Made by a program: the position numbers and the translations under genes. 64,000 nt of DNA from Aphelocoma coerulescens (lineage: Eukaryota; Chordata; Aves; Passeriformes; Corvidae): NCBI RefSeq assembly GCF_041296385.1, contig NC_091015.1, forward strand, positions 56,610,345 to 56,674,344, given 5' to 3'. Positions within the stretch are counted from its first letter, which is position 1, and each line of letters begins with the position of its first letter. Shown here piece after piece: positions 38,348 through 48,900 of this stretch. The notes under the pieces were generated by a model. That model did not search any database. It was not told the DNA's origin and worked only from the letters and a program-made list of their open reading frames with translations.

Positions 38348-41300
38348 CAGACAATGCAACTTGGACTTCTGGACTAAGGTTTAAGGTAACCTGTGCCAAA
38401 ACACACCATTTCAACAACAACAAACAGACTGCAATACCCATCTCATTCCAGAATGTGGACCACATGCAAGACTTTACATACCTTTTTGTTATTGGGGACA
38501 CTCGGGTAACACCTGCTGGGATAGAGGTTACACCCACACTCATGAAAGTGGATCAGAATGGGTGTTCTAACCTAATGGTACAATGTATATATCCGCCGTA
38601 CTTTATGCAAAAGGGTCAAGTCATTGCACAGGCCATTCCACTGCCCAAATACCTGCCCACAGATGGTCATATCCCAGCCATCTGTTGGACTGAGGTTTTG
38701 GGAAATGACAAACCTATAATAGAATGTAAGCTCCGTCACAAATCACAAAAAATCAGTATAATGGGAATGATAGACACAGGTGCTGATGTGACTGTCATTC
38801 CATTTGATAAGTGGCCTGAGCAATGGGAATTGCAGTCTCAGGGCATCATACAAGGGATTGGAGGTACCCAAATTGCAAAGCAATCCAAATACACCATCCA
38901 AATTGAAGGTCCTGAAGGACAAATAGCAACTCTTCGTCCGTATGTCCTGGACACCAAATTCACCCTGTGGGGAAGGGATGCCATGTCTCAGTGGGGAACA
39001 AAAATTGATATCAGCCCTAGATATCAAAATTTTCTCCTGCAGGCCACTGAAGCAGAGTGCCATCCACAAAAATTAACTTGGAAAACAGATGAACCCGTGC
39101 AAGTTAGACAGTGGTCTTTAAAAAAAGAAAACTTAGAGGCACTCAAAACATTAGTAGCTGAACAATTGGCTAAAGGAAATATAGTTCCAACTAACAGCCC
39201 ATGGAACACACCTGTGTTTGTAATAAAAAAACCGGGAAAGAACAAATATAGGCTACTCCAAGATCTTAGAGAAGTTAATAAAGTTATTGAAGACATGGGA
39301 CCCCTTCAACCAGGTATGCCATCACCTTCAATGCTCCCACAACATTGGCATTTAGCTGTTCTTGACATTAAAGATTGCTTTTTTCATATTCCACTCCATC
39401 CTGCAGATGCCCCTCGATTTGCATTTTCTGTACCCTCTCTTAATCATGAAACCCCCATGGAACGTTACCATTGGCTTGTGCTTCCCCAAGGTATGAAAAA
39501 TTCCCCAACTCTCTGCCAAGAGTACATTGCTAAAATTCTATCTCCCATCCGTGCCAAAGCAGAGAAAGCCATCATCCTACATTACATGGATGATGTGCTG
39601 GTGTGTGCTCCCAATAATCAGTATCTTGAGCAGACACTTAACATGGTGATTGAGGCCCTAGAGGCCAAGGGCTTTGAATTACAACCTGAAAAAATGCAGA
39701 GAACAAGCCCTTGGAAATACCTCGGACTCAAAATCACAGAAACCTCTATCACCCCAACACCCGTCACCATTAATAATAACCCAAAAACATTAGAGGAAGT
39801 GCAACAGATCTGTGGGACACTGAAGTATTTAAGGCGCTGGTTAGGACTCACCACAGAGGATGTAGCTCCTATTGCAAACCTAGTAAAAGGGGAAGGCGGT
39901 CCAGCATCCCCCAGATCCCTGACAGAAGAGGCAAGGCAGTCTCTCAGAAAGATACAAGAGCTCATTTCCACCAGGCAAGCACACAGGTATCAGCCCTCCC
40001 TACCCTTTAAGCTTGTCATTCTAGGGAAGGCACCACGCTTTCACGGCCTCATATTTCAGTGGGACAAAGAGCAGAAGGACCACCTCATCATAATTGAATG
40101 GGTTTTCCTTCCACTCCAGCCTCCTAAAACCATCACACAGCCACAAGAATTAATAGCAAAAATTATCATGAAGGGTAGAGCAAGGCTCCGCACCCTGGCA
40201 GGATGTGACTTTGCATGCATCTACTTACCGGTAACAACAGACACATTAGATCACCTACTCCAAAATAATATAAATTTACAATTTGCATTAGATAGTTACT
40301 CAGGCCAAATCTCAAATCATTACCCAAAACATGAAATGTTTAATCTGGCATTCTCTTTCATCCCTCGAGAGATACAAAGCAGAAAACCCCTCGATGCGAT
40401 TACTGTTTTTACTGATGCATCAGGGAAAAGTAAGAAGTCCGTGGTCACGTGGAGAAATTCAAAGACACAAAAGTGGGAATCTGACATAAAGGTAATCCAA
40501 GGATCACCACAAGTAGCTGAATTAGCAGCTGTCATTAGAGCATTTGAGAGGTTCAAAGAACCCTTTAATTTGGTCACAGACTCAGCATATGTAGCTGGAG
40601 TAACTGTTAGAGCTGAGCATGCTCTCCTAAAAGAAATCTCAAACAAAAAAATTTATGATTTACTCTCAAAATTAATTTATCTGGTTTCCCACAGAGAGCA
40701 TCCCTATTTTGTCATGCATGTGAGGTCACATACAAACCTGCCAGGATTTATTGCGGAAGGTAATCGTAGAGCTGATGCTCTGGCTATGCCAGCAGACATA
40801 GTTCTATCAGCCGACTTACCAAAGCTCCCCCAAGTTTTCGAACAGGCAAAACTGAGCCATGCTATGTACCATCAAAATATTCCTGCTCTCATCCGCATGT
40901 TCCATCTGTCACGGACGCAGGCAAAAGCAATAGTGGCAACATGTCCCAACTGCCAGAAGCTACAGCTTCCATCACTGGGCATGGGAGTCAATCCCAGAGG
41001 CATTAATAGCGGTGAAGTGTGGCAGATGGACGTCACACATTTCCCTGAATTTGGGAGATTAAAATACGTTCATGTTTCTATTGATACCTTCTCTGGTGCT
41101 ATGTATGCCTCTGCACATGCAGGCGAAAAAGCTAGGGACGTTGAAAAACATCTTGTCCAAGCTTTTGCTGTGCTCGGTATACCTGAGGAGATAAAAACTG
41201 ATAATGGACCTGCCTACACCTCTCAGGAGTTTAAAAACTTCCGTCAGCAGTGGGGATTTCGACATGTTACAGGTATTCCTCACTCCCCAACCGGACAAGG

Positions 41301-41760
41301 CATTGTTGAACGTGCCCATCAAACCCTCAAGCGAATGCTGCTACAACAATCAGGGACCACCAAACTCAATTCACCTGTCCTCAGACTCAGCAAAGCACTG
41401 TTTACCATAAACTTCCTGAATGGCACCTTTGAGGATCCAAACCCTCCCATCTATCGTCATTTCCAGAACACCGGGAGACAGAAACTGAAGGAGAATCCAG
41501 AAGTCCTGATCCGGGACCCAGAGACTCAGAAAATCCAAGGACCATACAAACTTGTAACTTGGGGACGTGGGTATGCCAGTGTATCTACCCCTCAAGGACT
41601 GAGATGGATCCCAGGGAAATGGGTAAAGCCTTATGTCACTTCCTCAAAAATTAAGGAGGTTAAAACTGCCTCCTGGAAGAGACGCCGTAAAAAGGATCCT
41701 AATTTTGCACCCTCATGTAAACCCTTTGCTGCAGATTTTGATGTTAATCCCTTGAGTTAA
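38296..41760 (+). CDS. pol: Pro-Pol: dUTPase-like, protease, RT, RNase H, integrase
   Basis: One open frame of about 1150 codons, reached by -1 frameshift from gag; no ATG is needed. Residues are counted from the GTG codon at 38299. About 25-117 resembles a worn dUTPase domain ending KGQVIAQAIPLP. Protease: DTGAD at 159-163, flap-like GIGGTQ near 187, and LWGRD near 223. Reverse transcriptase: first catalytic Asp at 356 and YMDD at 429-432. RNase H: D706, E741, D761, D826. Integrase: zinc site H854/H858/C882/C885, then D911, D968 and E1004 with the canonical D-35-E spacing, and a C-terminal domain with WIPGKWVKP. The tail has a basic KRRRKK run near 1127-1132. Protease and pol share one frame, so only one frameshift is needed, unlike typical betaretroviruses with two. 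No internal stops. Confidence 0.96.
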   Translation, partial: LVTQRVLTAPRSDKNRAADNATWTSGLRFKVTCAKTHHFNNNKQTAIPISFQNVDHMQDFTYLFVIGDTRVTPAGIEVTPTLMKVDQNGCSNLMVQCIYPPYFMQKGQVIAQAIPLPKYLPTDGHIPAICWTEVLGNDKPIIECKLRHKSQKISIMGMIDTGADVTVIPFDKWPEQWELQSQGIIQGIGGTQIAKQSKYTIQIEGPEGQIATLRPYVLDTKFTLWGRDAMSQWGTKIDISPRYQNFLLQATEAECHPQKLTWKTDEPVQVRQWSLKKENLEALKTLVAEQLAKGNIVPTNSPWNTPVFVIKKPGKNKYRLLQDLREVNKVIEDMGPLQPGMPSPSMLPQHWHLAVLDIKDCFFHIPLHPADAPRFAFSVPSLNHETPMERYHWLVLPQGMKNSPTLCQEYIAKILSPIRAKAEKAIILHYMDDVLVCAPNNQYLEQTLNMVIEALEAKGFELQPEKMQRTSPWKYLGLKITETSITPTPVTINNNPKTLEEVQQICGTLKYLRRWLGLTTEDVAPIANLVKGEGGPASPRSLTEEARQSLRKIQELISTRQAHRYQPSLPFKLVILGKAPRFHGLIFQWDKEQKDHLIIIEWVFLPLQPPKTITQPQELIAKIIMKGRARLRTLAGCDFACIYLPVTTDTLDHLLQNNINLQFALDSYSGQISNHYPKHEMFNLAFSFIPREIQSRKPLDAITVFTDASGKSKKSVVTWRNSKTQKWESDIKVIQGSPQVAELAAVIRAFERFKEPFNLVTDSAYVAGVTVRAEHALLKEISNKKIYDLLSKLIYLVSHREHPYFVMHVRSHTNLPGFIAEGNRRADALAMPADIVLSADLPKLPQVFEQAKLSHAMYHQNIPALIRMFHLSRTQAKAIVATCPNCQKLQLPSLGMGVNPRGINSGEVWQMDVTHFPEFGRLKYVHVSIDTFSGAMYASAHAGEKARDVEKHLVQAFAVLGIPEEIKTDNGPAYTSQEFKNFRQQWGFRHVTGIPHSPTGQGIVERAHQTLKRMLLQQSGTTKLNSPVLRLSKALFTINFLNGTFEDPNPPIYRHFQNTGRQKLKENPEVLIRDPETQKIQGPYKLVTWGRGYASVSTPQGLRWIPGKWVKPYVTSSKIKEVKTASWKRRRKKDPNFAPSCKPFAADFDVNPLS

Positions 41761-41989
41761 GTTGCACTGTTTTGCACTCAGGTTTTGCACTGTACTCTGT
41801 AAGTCTTCGTCCTGATACTCCATACCATAGATGTCCTAACTAACCCCCTGAGTTTTGCTGGGGAACTAGTTTAAAGGCATCCTAGGTACTATCGAAGTTG
41901 TAGGGACGATAGATTCCAGTTATGTTTTGCACTGTTGTTCTGTTACTGTTCTATGCACTTTAAGTTACTAAGAGTTACAACCCAGCTTT
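41761..41989 (+). other. Non-coding region between pol and PPT, no env
   Basis: About 230 nt with no open frame of note and nothing resembling env. It has TTTTGCACT repeated (near 41769, 41781 and 41925). Two predicted hairpins are present. In the first, AACTA (41838-41842) and CCCC (41844-41847) pair with GGGG (41860-41863) and TAGTT (41867-41871). In the second, CTATCG (41889-41894) pairs with CGATAG (41907-41912). Position and structure make it a candidate RNA-export element comparable in place to the MPMV CTE, by inference only. Confidence 0.55.
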
Positions 41990-42010
41990 AAAGAAAAAAA
42001 AATAGGGAAT
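41990..42010 (+). other. Polypurine tract
   Basis: AAAGAAAAAAAAATAGGGAA just before the 3' LTR, purine-only except for one T, serving as the plus-strand DNA primer in retroviruses. Confidence 0.85.
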
Positions 42011-42478
42011 TGTTGCTGCCTGTTCTGAACTTCCCCTCCCCCTCCCAAAGACACGTGCTCCGGCCACGTGCTCCGAGCTCCTTTGTTCGAAGCGCGGGCA
42101 AAACCAAATGTAACTCAAACTCTTCAGCAGTGTCTGATTGGCCACTCACCCCAGGTCCTCCCCTTCCCTCTTCTCCGAATAAAGGATAGTCGAGGGGAGG
42201 CTCCGCCCTCTCTCAGCTCAGCTATCTTCCTGTGAACATCTGTGGTTGTCTCTCTCTTTCTTAAGGCTTCTAACTGCAGGGAATTGAGCGGGCAGGGAGC
42301 TATATTTCTCCCTCTTTGCTTCTGCTGATGGTATTTGCTCTGCAGCTGATACAGGTACCGATTTTAGAGCTATTAAGGTGCTAGATCGCCTGTGCTGCCT
42401 CTCTGGGCTGCTCGAGGCTTTCTAAGGCATTGAAATACAAGCGCTAGCCGGTATAAAGCTGAAAAGATACCATCCACA
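42011..42478 (+). repeat. 3' LTR
   Basis: 468 bp, TG...CA, with the same sequence as the 5' LTR as far as can be read. Its AATAAA at 42178-42183 is the likely poly(A) signal of the element. Its own promoter elements could start transcription into host sequence to the right, antisense to ELMO1. Confidence 0.97.
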
Positions 42479-42484
42479 AACATG
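42479..42484 (+). other. Target-site duplication, right copy
   Basis: AACATG, identical to 35500-35505. Confidence 0.93.
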
Positions 42485-45400
42485 TTACGTTGTTCCTCTG
42501 TGGATTAGTAGAAAACAACAGGCGGAAAAAAAAAAGTGAGAAAGAAGAAAAGAGCTACACCTTCATTTTGTACCCCATCTCTAAACACCTTTTTCCAGGA
42601 GACAGACTATCATCAGGGTTGAATTTCTTTTAGCTGTGTCAAGAGCACCTAGGTATTTGCATATTTGTGTAAGCCTGTCTTGAAAGGGCACAGATTATGT
42701 GATGGTGTTTCAATAAGTGTTTTTCTTGAAGTACAGCAGAGATTTAAATTTCAATGTTGCTGTGGGGAACTGAATATGGACAACAGGGATTTCTCCATGC
42801 AAGACAGACTCCAGGGAAGGACCAGTGCACCAGACCAGACAGCAGGCTGCTGTGTCACCTCACTGTCCAAAGCAGTATGAACAAAAGACCACCAGTTCAA
42901 CAGAAAGTGGCTGATTGCTGTAAGGGCTTGTTACATTTTCCCCCCATGTTAAAAAGTAGACTACACGTAGATATCTATAACTAGTTTCCACTTGGAAGGG
43001 AAGGAAAAGGTTAATACAATTTCTTATCTTAGATTGTTTTGTGGAATACTTGGGAGTAACACAGAGATAAGATGTCCCTGCCCCCAAAGCTAAAACAGCA
43101 GGCAGAGACACAGTAATACACCTCTGTAGGCAAGGTACTGCCCTGGATCTAAAGAAAACTCTGCCTTCTTTCTGACTCTGCTAAACTCCTGTGTTGATAC
43201 TACTCATCCCCCACCGTGTCTTTAAAATGGCATGTGGTCATTCTGACCTCTCTTGTGAAGTTCTTGAATTCAAGAAATGAAAAAGGTTGTACTGGTATGA
43301 AGACCATATCTATCATGAAGGGAATGTTTGAAATTAGGAACCACCCAACCCATTATTTAGAAAATCCACTCATGATGCTTTGGGAGACCAAGATGTGGTG
43401 ACTTAAACAGTCATTGCTCTGTAAATTTAAGGCTTGGACCCATGAAATTGGGAAGGCATATGAAAGACAATCACAAATGAGACACTTCATTCAAGAATGT
43501 CAGCCAATTGGTCTACAAAATAGAACTTGAATAGTTCTGATTAAGTAGATAGTAAATAAAAGTGATAAGGCTGCTGTGTATTCTCAAATATTTCAAAAGC
43601 ATGCAGTCAGCTTAAATCAATTGTATTATTCAGTCAGCCATCTAAACACAGTCAGCTGGCAAAAATACTGTCATGCAGAGAGGCAGGCAGGCACCTGTGG
43701 TGAGGAGTCAGCCTCTGTGCTGGGGATGGTATCAACAGATCCTGTGCACCCTGAAACTCATCAAGAAAAGCATCCTGAAATTACATCATAACAATTGTGA
43801 GGTGAGAGAAGCAGTGATGCAGAACCCTGAGAAACTGGTTTGCAATGTCCCAGGGAGAGAGGGGTTCAAGAACATCTCCCTGTCTGAAAGGTACCTGGGA
43901 GCCATGTGATCCAATTTTCAAAGAGAGCTGTGCTTTCTCTTCCTGAGCTGCTGCTTAATTCAGCGTGAGTCATTTATCCCTTCAGTTGTTTTCCCGAATT
44001 TCACAGAATGGAGATGATAATATTTCACCAGAGAGGAGGCGGGTGGAAAGAACCACTGCACTTTCAGCAGTGCAGCAAAATCCACAAATGAAGGGTGCCA
44101 TACGGACCTTGGAAATACCATCTCCACTTGGCATGGCCTCCTCTGGGATTATTATTTGCCAATAAGAGAAGGACCAAAGAGCAACTAATTCTTACTAGCT
44201 CTCAGGAGGAGAAGCACTGTAATTTCTGCTTCTCCCTCAAGATGCAATACAGTAAAAATAACTACTGCCATGACCATTTTTATATATGCAATCAAAAATT
44301 CTCTCAGTAATACAAGAACATATAAGAAAAAGAGCACCTAATACTGCAGAAATACAGTGATTGCCCAGTTTTCTATACTGCTGATCCCTGTGGTCTTCCA
44401 GCAATAATTTGAACCTTTGGCTACCTTTCTGGCACATGATAGGGAAAGAGTGTAATTTAAAGCAAGGAAGGTCACTGGCAGTGCTAGTGCAGTAATGAAG
44501 TAGTAATATTGCTGCCGATCGTGTAATTTTCTTTCCTAGGGAACAGTTCTTTTTGGAAGACTCCACTGGTATTAGAACAAAAGCCACCAAAATTGCCTAG
44601 CAACACAGGGCTACAAGAGAGCTTCAACATTTTACCTTACCTGATCACATATTTAGTCAGAATAGAAGCTATAAGGAATTGCTAAGCATGCAGCAAAAGC
44701 CATCAACTCGAACACCTAAGAACATAAGGCAATACCATGTCTCTGAACCTGTGAGATCTATAAAGGAGCTATAGAGGGAAACTGGAAATAAAAGCACACA
44801 TAAAAGACGTCCTACGGTCTGCAAGTTTTCTCAAGGCTGAGAATAAATTTTAACATGCAATGACAAACAAGAATTCCATGAAACTTCAGGACTAGGATGT
44901 TCATGGCATATGAAGCCCCAAGCTCTTCAGTAACTTCCCCAGATTTGCTTTAAAGGTGACTGCTGCTATGTCAGAAAAGCATATCCTCTCCCCAGTATAT
45001 CATTAAATAAGGGAGCTACTCTTTAAAAATTCACCTCTCCCACTGTCCGAAATAAAAGTGGTGAAAGAAGAACCCAGACTATTGCAGCACAAGTCAATAA
45101 ATCTCTGCACTCATCGCTACTAACAGATCCAGCAGTCCAGAGGTGGCAATAAGTAGGCAGCAGACTCACTCTGCCACATCCAAAGGTGATGGTGAACTGA
45201 AGGAAACCAATGGAGCCACTGGTGTCCACACAGGCAGGCTGACTTTGTAAAGATAACGCCCTCTTTACTGCACGTCTCCTGCTTAGAACAGACCTGAAGA
45301 CTGAACACTATAGTTTGGAAATGCAAACAGAAAGCCAAAGTACAAAGAGAATTTTAAAAAAGGCTCTTATATGCAACTAGGAAATGAGAAAGATTACAAA

Positions 45401-45851
45401 GATCATCATGCTGGTAAGAGTTCCCCATCTCCTTCAAGAGCAGCCTATTTTTGTTTGTGACAAAACAGGTGCCAATTATAAATAAATCTGAACTGCCTCT
45501 GCAATCTGTCACAGCACACTGCTGGGCAACAGGAAAGTGCTTTGCTTCCCTCTTGATTCCTCCACTACTTCCAGTATTAAAAAAAAACAGTAATCAATAA
45601 CAATAAGAAAATGTAGTTTTAAAACCTGATGGATAAATTGGAATATCATTTTCAGAAGTGAGGGAGCACTTAATATGAATTAGTCATGCACTGCTAGAAG
45701 AAAAGTCCTTGAGAGTGGAAATTGAATGAAAAAGCAAGAGCTTGTATTCATCATACCAAAAATAAATAGTCTTTTGGGAAGAAAAGGACATAGGTCCACA
45801 AGCACATATCTAATTATGCTCTGGCATATTTACAGTATCCCTGAACAACAA
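42485..45851. other. Intronic sequence, no gene recognised
   Basis: Host intron right of the provirus. The open frames on either strand (up to 117 codons at 44237-44590 minus) have no recognisable domain and no supporting splice context. Confidence 0.45.
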
Positions 45852-45902
45852 TACAGAATCACAGAATTATCCAGGTTGAAAAAGACCTTCAAGATCATCA
45901 GA
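45852..45902 (-). repeat. Short CR1-like tail fragment
   Basis: AATCACAGAATTATCCAGGT followed by TGAAAAAGACCTTCAAGATCATC is the 3'-end signature of some CR1 subfamilies, seen on the opposite strand. Only about 50 bp remain. Confidence 0.65.
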
Positions 45903-48900
45903 ATGTTAGTTGATTAGTGTGACGAATTTGCTTGTGGCCTATGAAGTCTTTATGGTCACTTCTAGCAAACATAGAATAAGAGGGAAGTAGATATATCAAG
46001 AAAAATCTACAGAAGGTTGTTTAAGACATAAAGATATTATTCGAAACCTTCTTACAAACTTTAACACTGCTTCTCTGTCATGTTCCTATCAGGTTCCTGA
46101 CATTTTGTAAAGCACACAAAGTAATGATGGCTACATGAAAGCTTAAAAAATATCAACCAAACCCCCATATAAAAAAGCATTTCTGACAATTTCTAGGCCC
46201 ACAGATTGTCTTCTTGAAGTCCAGCAGACACAGGTAGTGGCACTGACAGAAGGCCAGTTAAGCTCAGATATATGAAGGGAAGCACCTTCTCACATCTGTT
46301 CCATGTTGACACCCTGTTCCTTTACCTGTTGCACCCTTTCTCTCCTAAGCCCTCAGAGAAACCAGACTTAATCTCATCTCCAGACAAATCAGGAAGAACG
46401 CGAGGGGCAATGGGGGAGGTATATATATGCAGCATTTATAAAGAGCAGTGTAAAGGCAATCTCTTACCCTGTGCAAACACCCTTTTTAGCCCTACAGTAC
46501 CCATTGGCAAAATTTATTGCTAAATGCTACATTCTGGTGCAATTTCTAATAAATGTTGCAGCACCTCAGACACAGAACTGTGAGGGCTGGGGTAAAAAGT
46601 TCTGGGTGCAGAAGAAGTGGGCACTTGCTCTGCCTCTGCTTGTTCATCTTCTTGATGTCACCCCCCACAAGCATTACAATGAGAAACTGCCTTTCATGGC
46701 AAAATTGCTGACTTTTCATGTCTTAATCTGACTGGTTTAGAGAGCACCAGCTTATTGCTTCTCCTGAAGGGATTCTTGCTAAAAAGCAAACACTTACCTC
46801 TAATTACTCCTTTTCTTTATTACGAAGTTACACAGACTGTATTACAGGTTATAACTCAGGCCTCTCCAAAGACCTTTTGTGAGATGCTTCATCCAGAATA
46901 TACTCTGGTTACCATTTGAAATACAGACCATGCTGTTTTGATTCACAAGAGAGGAGGAACTGTCACTGAAAATTAATTCTGCTTTAAGTAGGCTGGCTAA
47001 GGTTCCATCCTTAAGCAAAACTTAAAGGAGCCTATGAAAAGCTGCAGGAAAAACACTGCAAACAGTAACCTGGGAAGTCTGTGGATTTTTTAGGTTCCCC
47101 CTTGCCACCTAAGCAGCTCACATTCCCTGTTCCCAGACAAGAACCTCCTCATTAAAATCAGGTCTTTAAAACTATACTGCAAAGAACCTAGGTAGTCCTT
47201 GTGTAAGACAACTAGAGTAAAGAACATATTTTTTGGGGGTATTTGGTCTTCCAGGTAAGCAACAGCAGGACAACTGCAAGGAAAAAAAACCAAATGAGCA
47301 GATGAAGAAGCCAAAAAACCAACAGTCAAGTCAGGAAGGAAAATAATCTTTTTCCTGGTACCAAGGCATTCCTGTATTAGAAAAAAGGTTACAACTGAAT
47401 TACCCATGCAGACCTGGCACAAACCATCTGTACTCACCATCAGAGGTGTCTGTAAATGAGATGCCTCCCCTGCTGCACTTTTATGACAGGCTGTTAGGCT
47501 GCCTTCAGTGTCCCCATGGTGGGGTATGAGACAGGCTGGCTGCCTGATACCTCTGCCTAATCAGTCAGGCCAGCTTCCAAAATGTAAAAGCTGTGAGGAC
47601 AAAGGTCCAGTTACTTAGAAAGTGAGCTGAACTCACCCAGCTCCTCTGCCATCACAGAAAACGGGACAGGACAAAAGTACTCTAAATTCAACCACTTGTT
47701 TAAATCAATCCCAGATATACTCAAAATGCCAAACAAGGTAACAGACTGAGACACGGGAGGAAATTACATCAATATCAGTAAAAAAAAAGACTGTGATTAA
47801 GGTGAGGGAGTTCACCATATCACACATCCTAGAGCACAGCACCTCATCTTTCATGTCAGATCTGTTCTGAGCTATGCTGAAACTACATTGCTTGCTTAAG
47901 AATCAGGAGATGCATAACTGGTATCTGTCCTTGACTTCTTTGAAAATATGTGCGGTGCCACCACTACTACAGCTCCACATAGGACAACCCACCTTAGCAG
48001 TAACACCTCTCCTCCCTCCCCTTCTGCATCTTTACAAACTGTACCTCCTTTCAAATATGCATATTTATACATGCATGCACTGAATTGCCAAATAACATCT
48101 TCTCCCCCCAGGTGAAAATAAAACGTGAGAAAGAAGAAGCTGGCCACTGGATACAACTCTCTGCACAGGCAAAATCCTGTGCAATAAGCCCCAGGCTGGG
48201 AACACTCCCTACCATGTCTACAGCCCACTCTCTATTCCATTCTTGGTCTGCCACCGGCAACCAGCAGCTCTAAGCATGGCAGTGACAACATGGTGATCTG
48301 TGGGGAAATCTGTGGGCAAATCTTCCCACTCCCAATCCTTTCTGGAACCCAGATGGACTTGCTGAGGCAAAGGTCATTAACTTACAGTGAAAACTGCACC
48401 TTACTTATCTAACTGCAACCAGCTAAATTGTTTTCTCCCCCTACAAATTTTCTTAATCTGTAAATTATGTTTTTAACTCTCTGGGCTAGAGTCCCAAAGT
48501 CAGACTGACAGAACAAAAATAAAACTGCTGAAGCATACTCTTTTTAACACAGACCAAACTGAGTAATTGCTACTCACAAAATGGGAAAACAGTGATGTGG
48601 CAGGGTGCAAGCTGCTCAGGACATGCTGAACCTCAGTGCTTGTTAGTGTTTTCATCCACAATAATCACCATCACACACTAAGTGCCAAGCATCTTCGAAT
48701 GGCTTTGTGAACATTAATCAACCTCTAGAAGGACAGTAGTTAACACTAACTCTTCAAATGTCAAGCTTGACCTCTTGAAAGGCAAACGGAAAATCAAGTT
48801 AATTAGGCCATAGGCTCAAGAAGAGAAGCTATTTAAATAATACATTTCCAAGTGGCACATTCAGCTCATAAGTTACTCCACTGGAGTTTTTCACTTCATA

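Larger units (their letters stand above)
35506..42478 (+). mobile_element. Complete env-less betaretrovirus-like endogenous retrovirus
   Basis: A 6973-bp provirus in the order LTR, Lys-type PBS, leader, gag, (frameshift) dUTPase-like/protease/RT/RNase H/integrase, short non-coding region, polypurine tract, LTR. Both LTRs are 468 bp and appear identical, the target duplication is intact, and both long frames are open. The insertion is therefore very recent and could be polymorphic between individuals. There is no env or env remnant: pol stops at 41760 and the 3' LTR starts at 42011. The YMDD active site, the LWGRD protease ending and the GGGAAAC shift site fit class II (beta-like, ERVK) elements. 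It lies antisense to ELMO1, the orientation usually tolerated within introns. Whether this copy is mobile cannot be judged from sequence alone. Confidence 0.97.

Noticed and set aside
41761..42010. Possible env or env remnant
   Set aside because: Only 250 bp, no open frame, no envelope-like features. The sequence runs straight into the PPT.
44237..44590. 117-codon minus-strand frame as an ELMO1 exon
   Set aside because: No match to any ELMO1 segment and no clean acceptor/donor pair around a conserved block.
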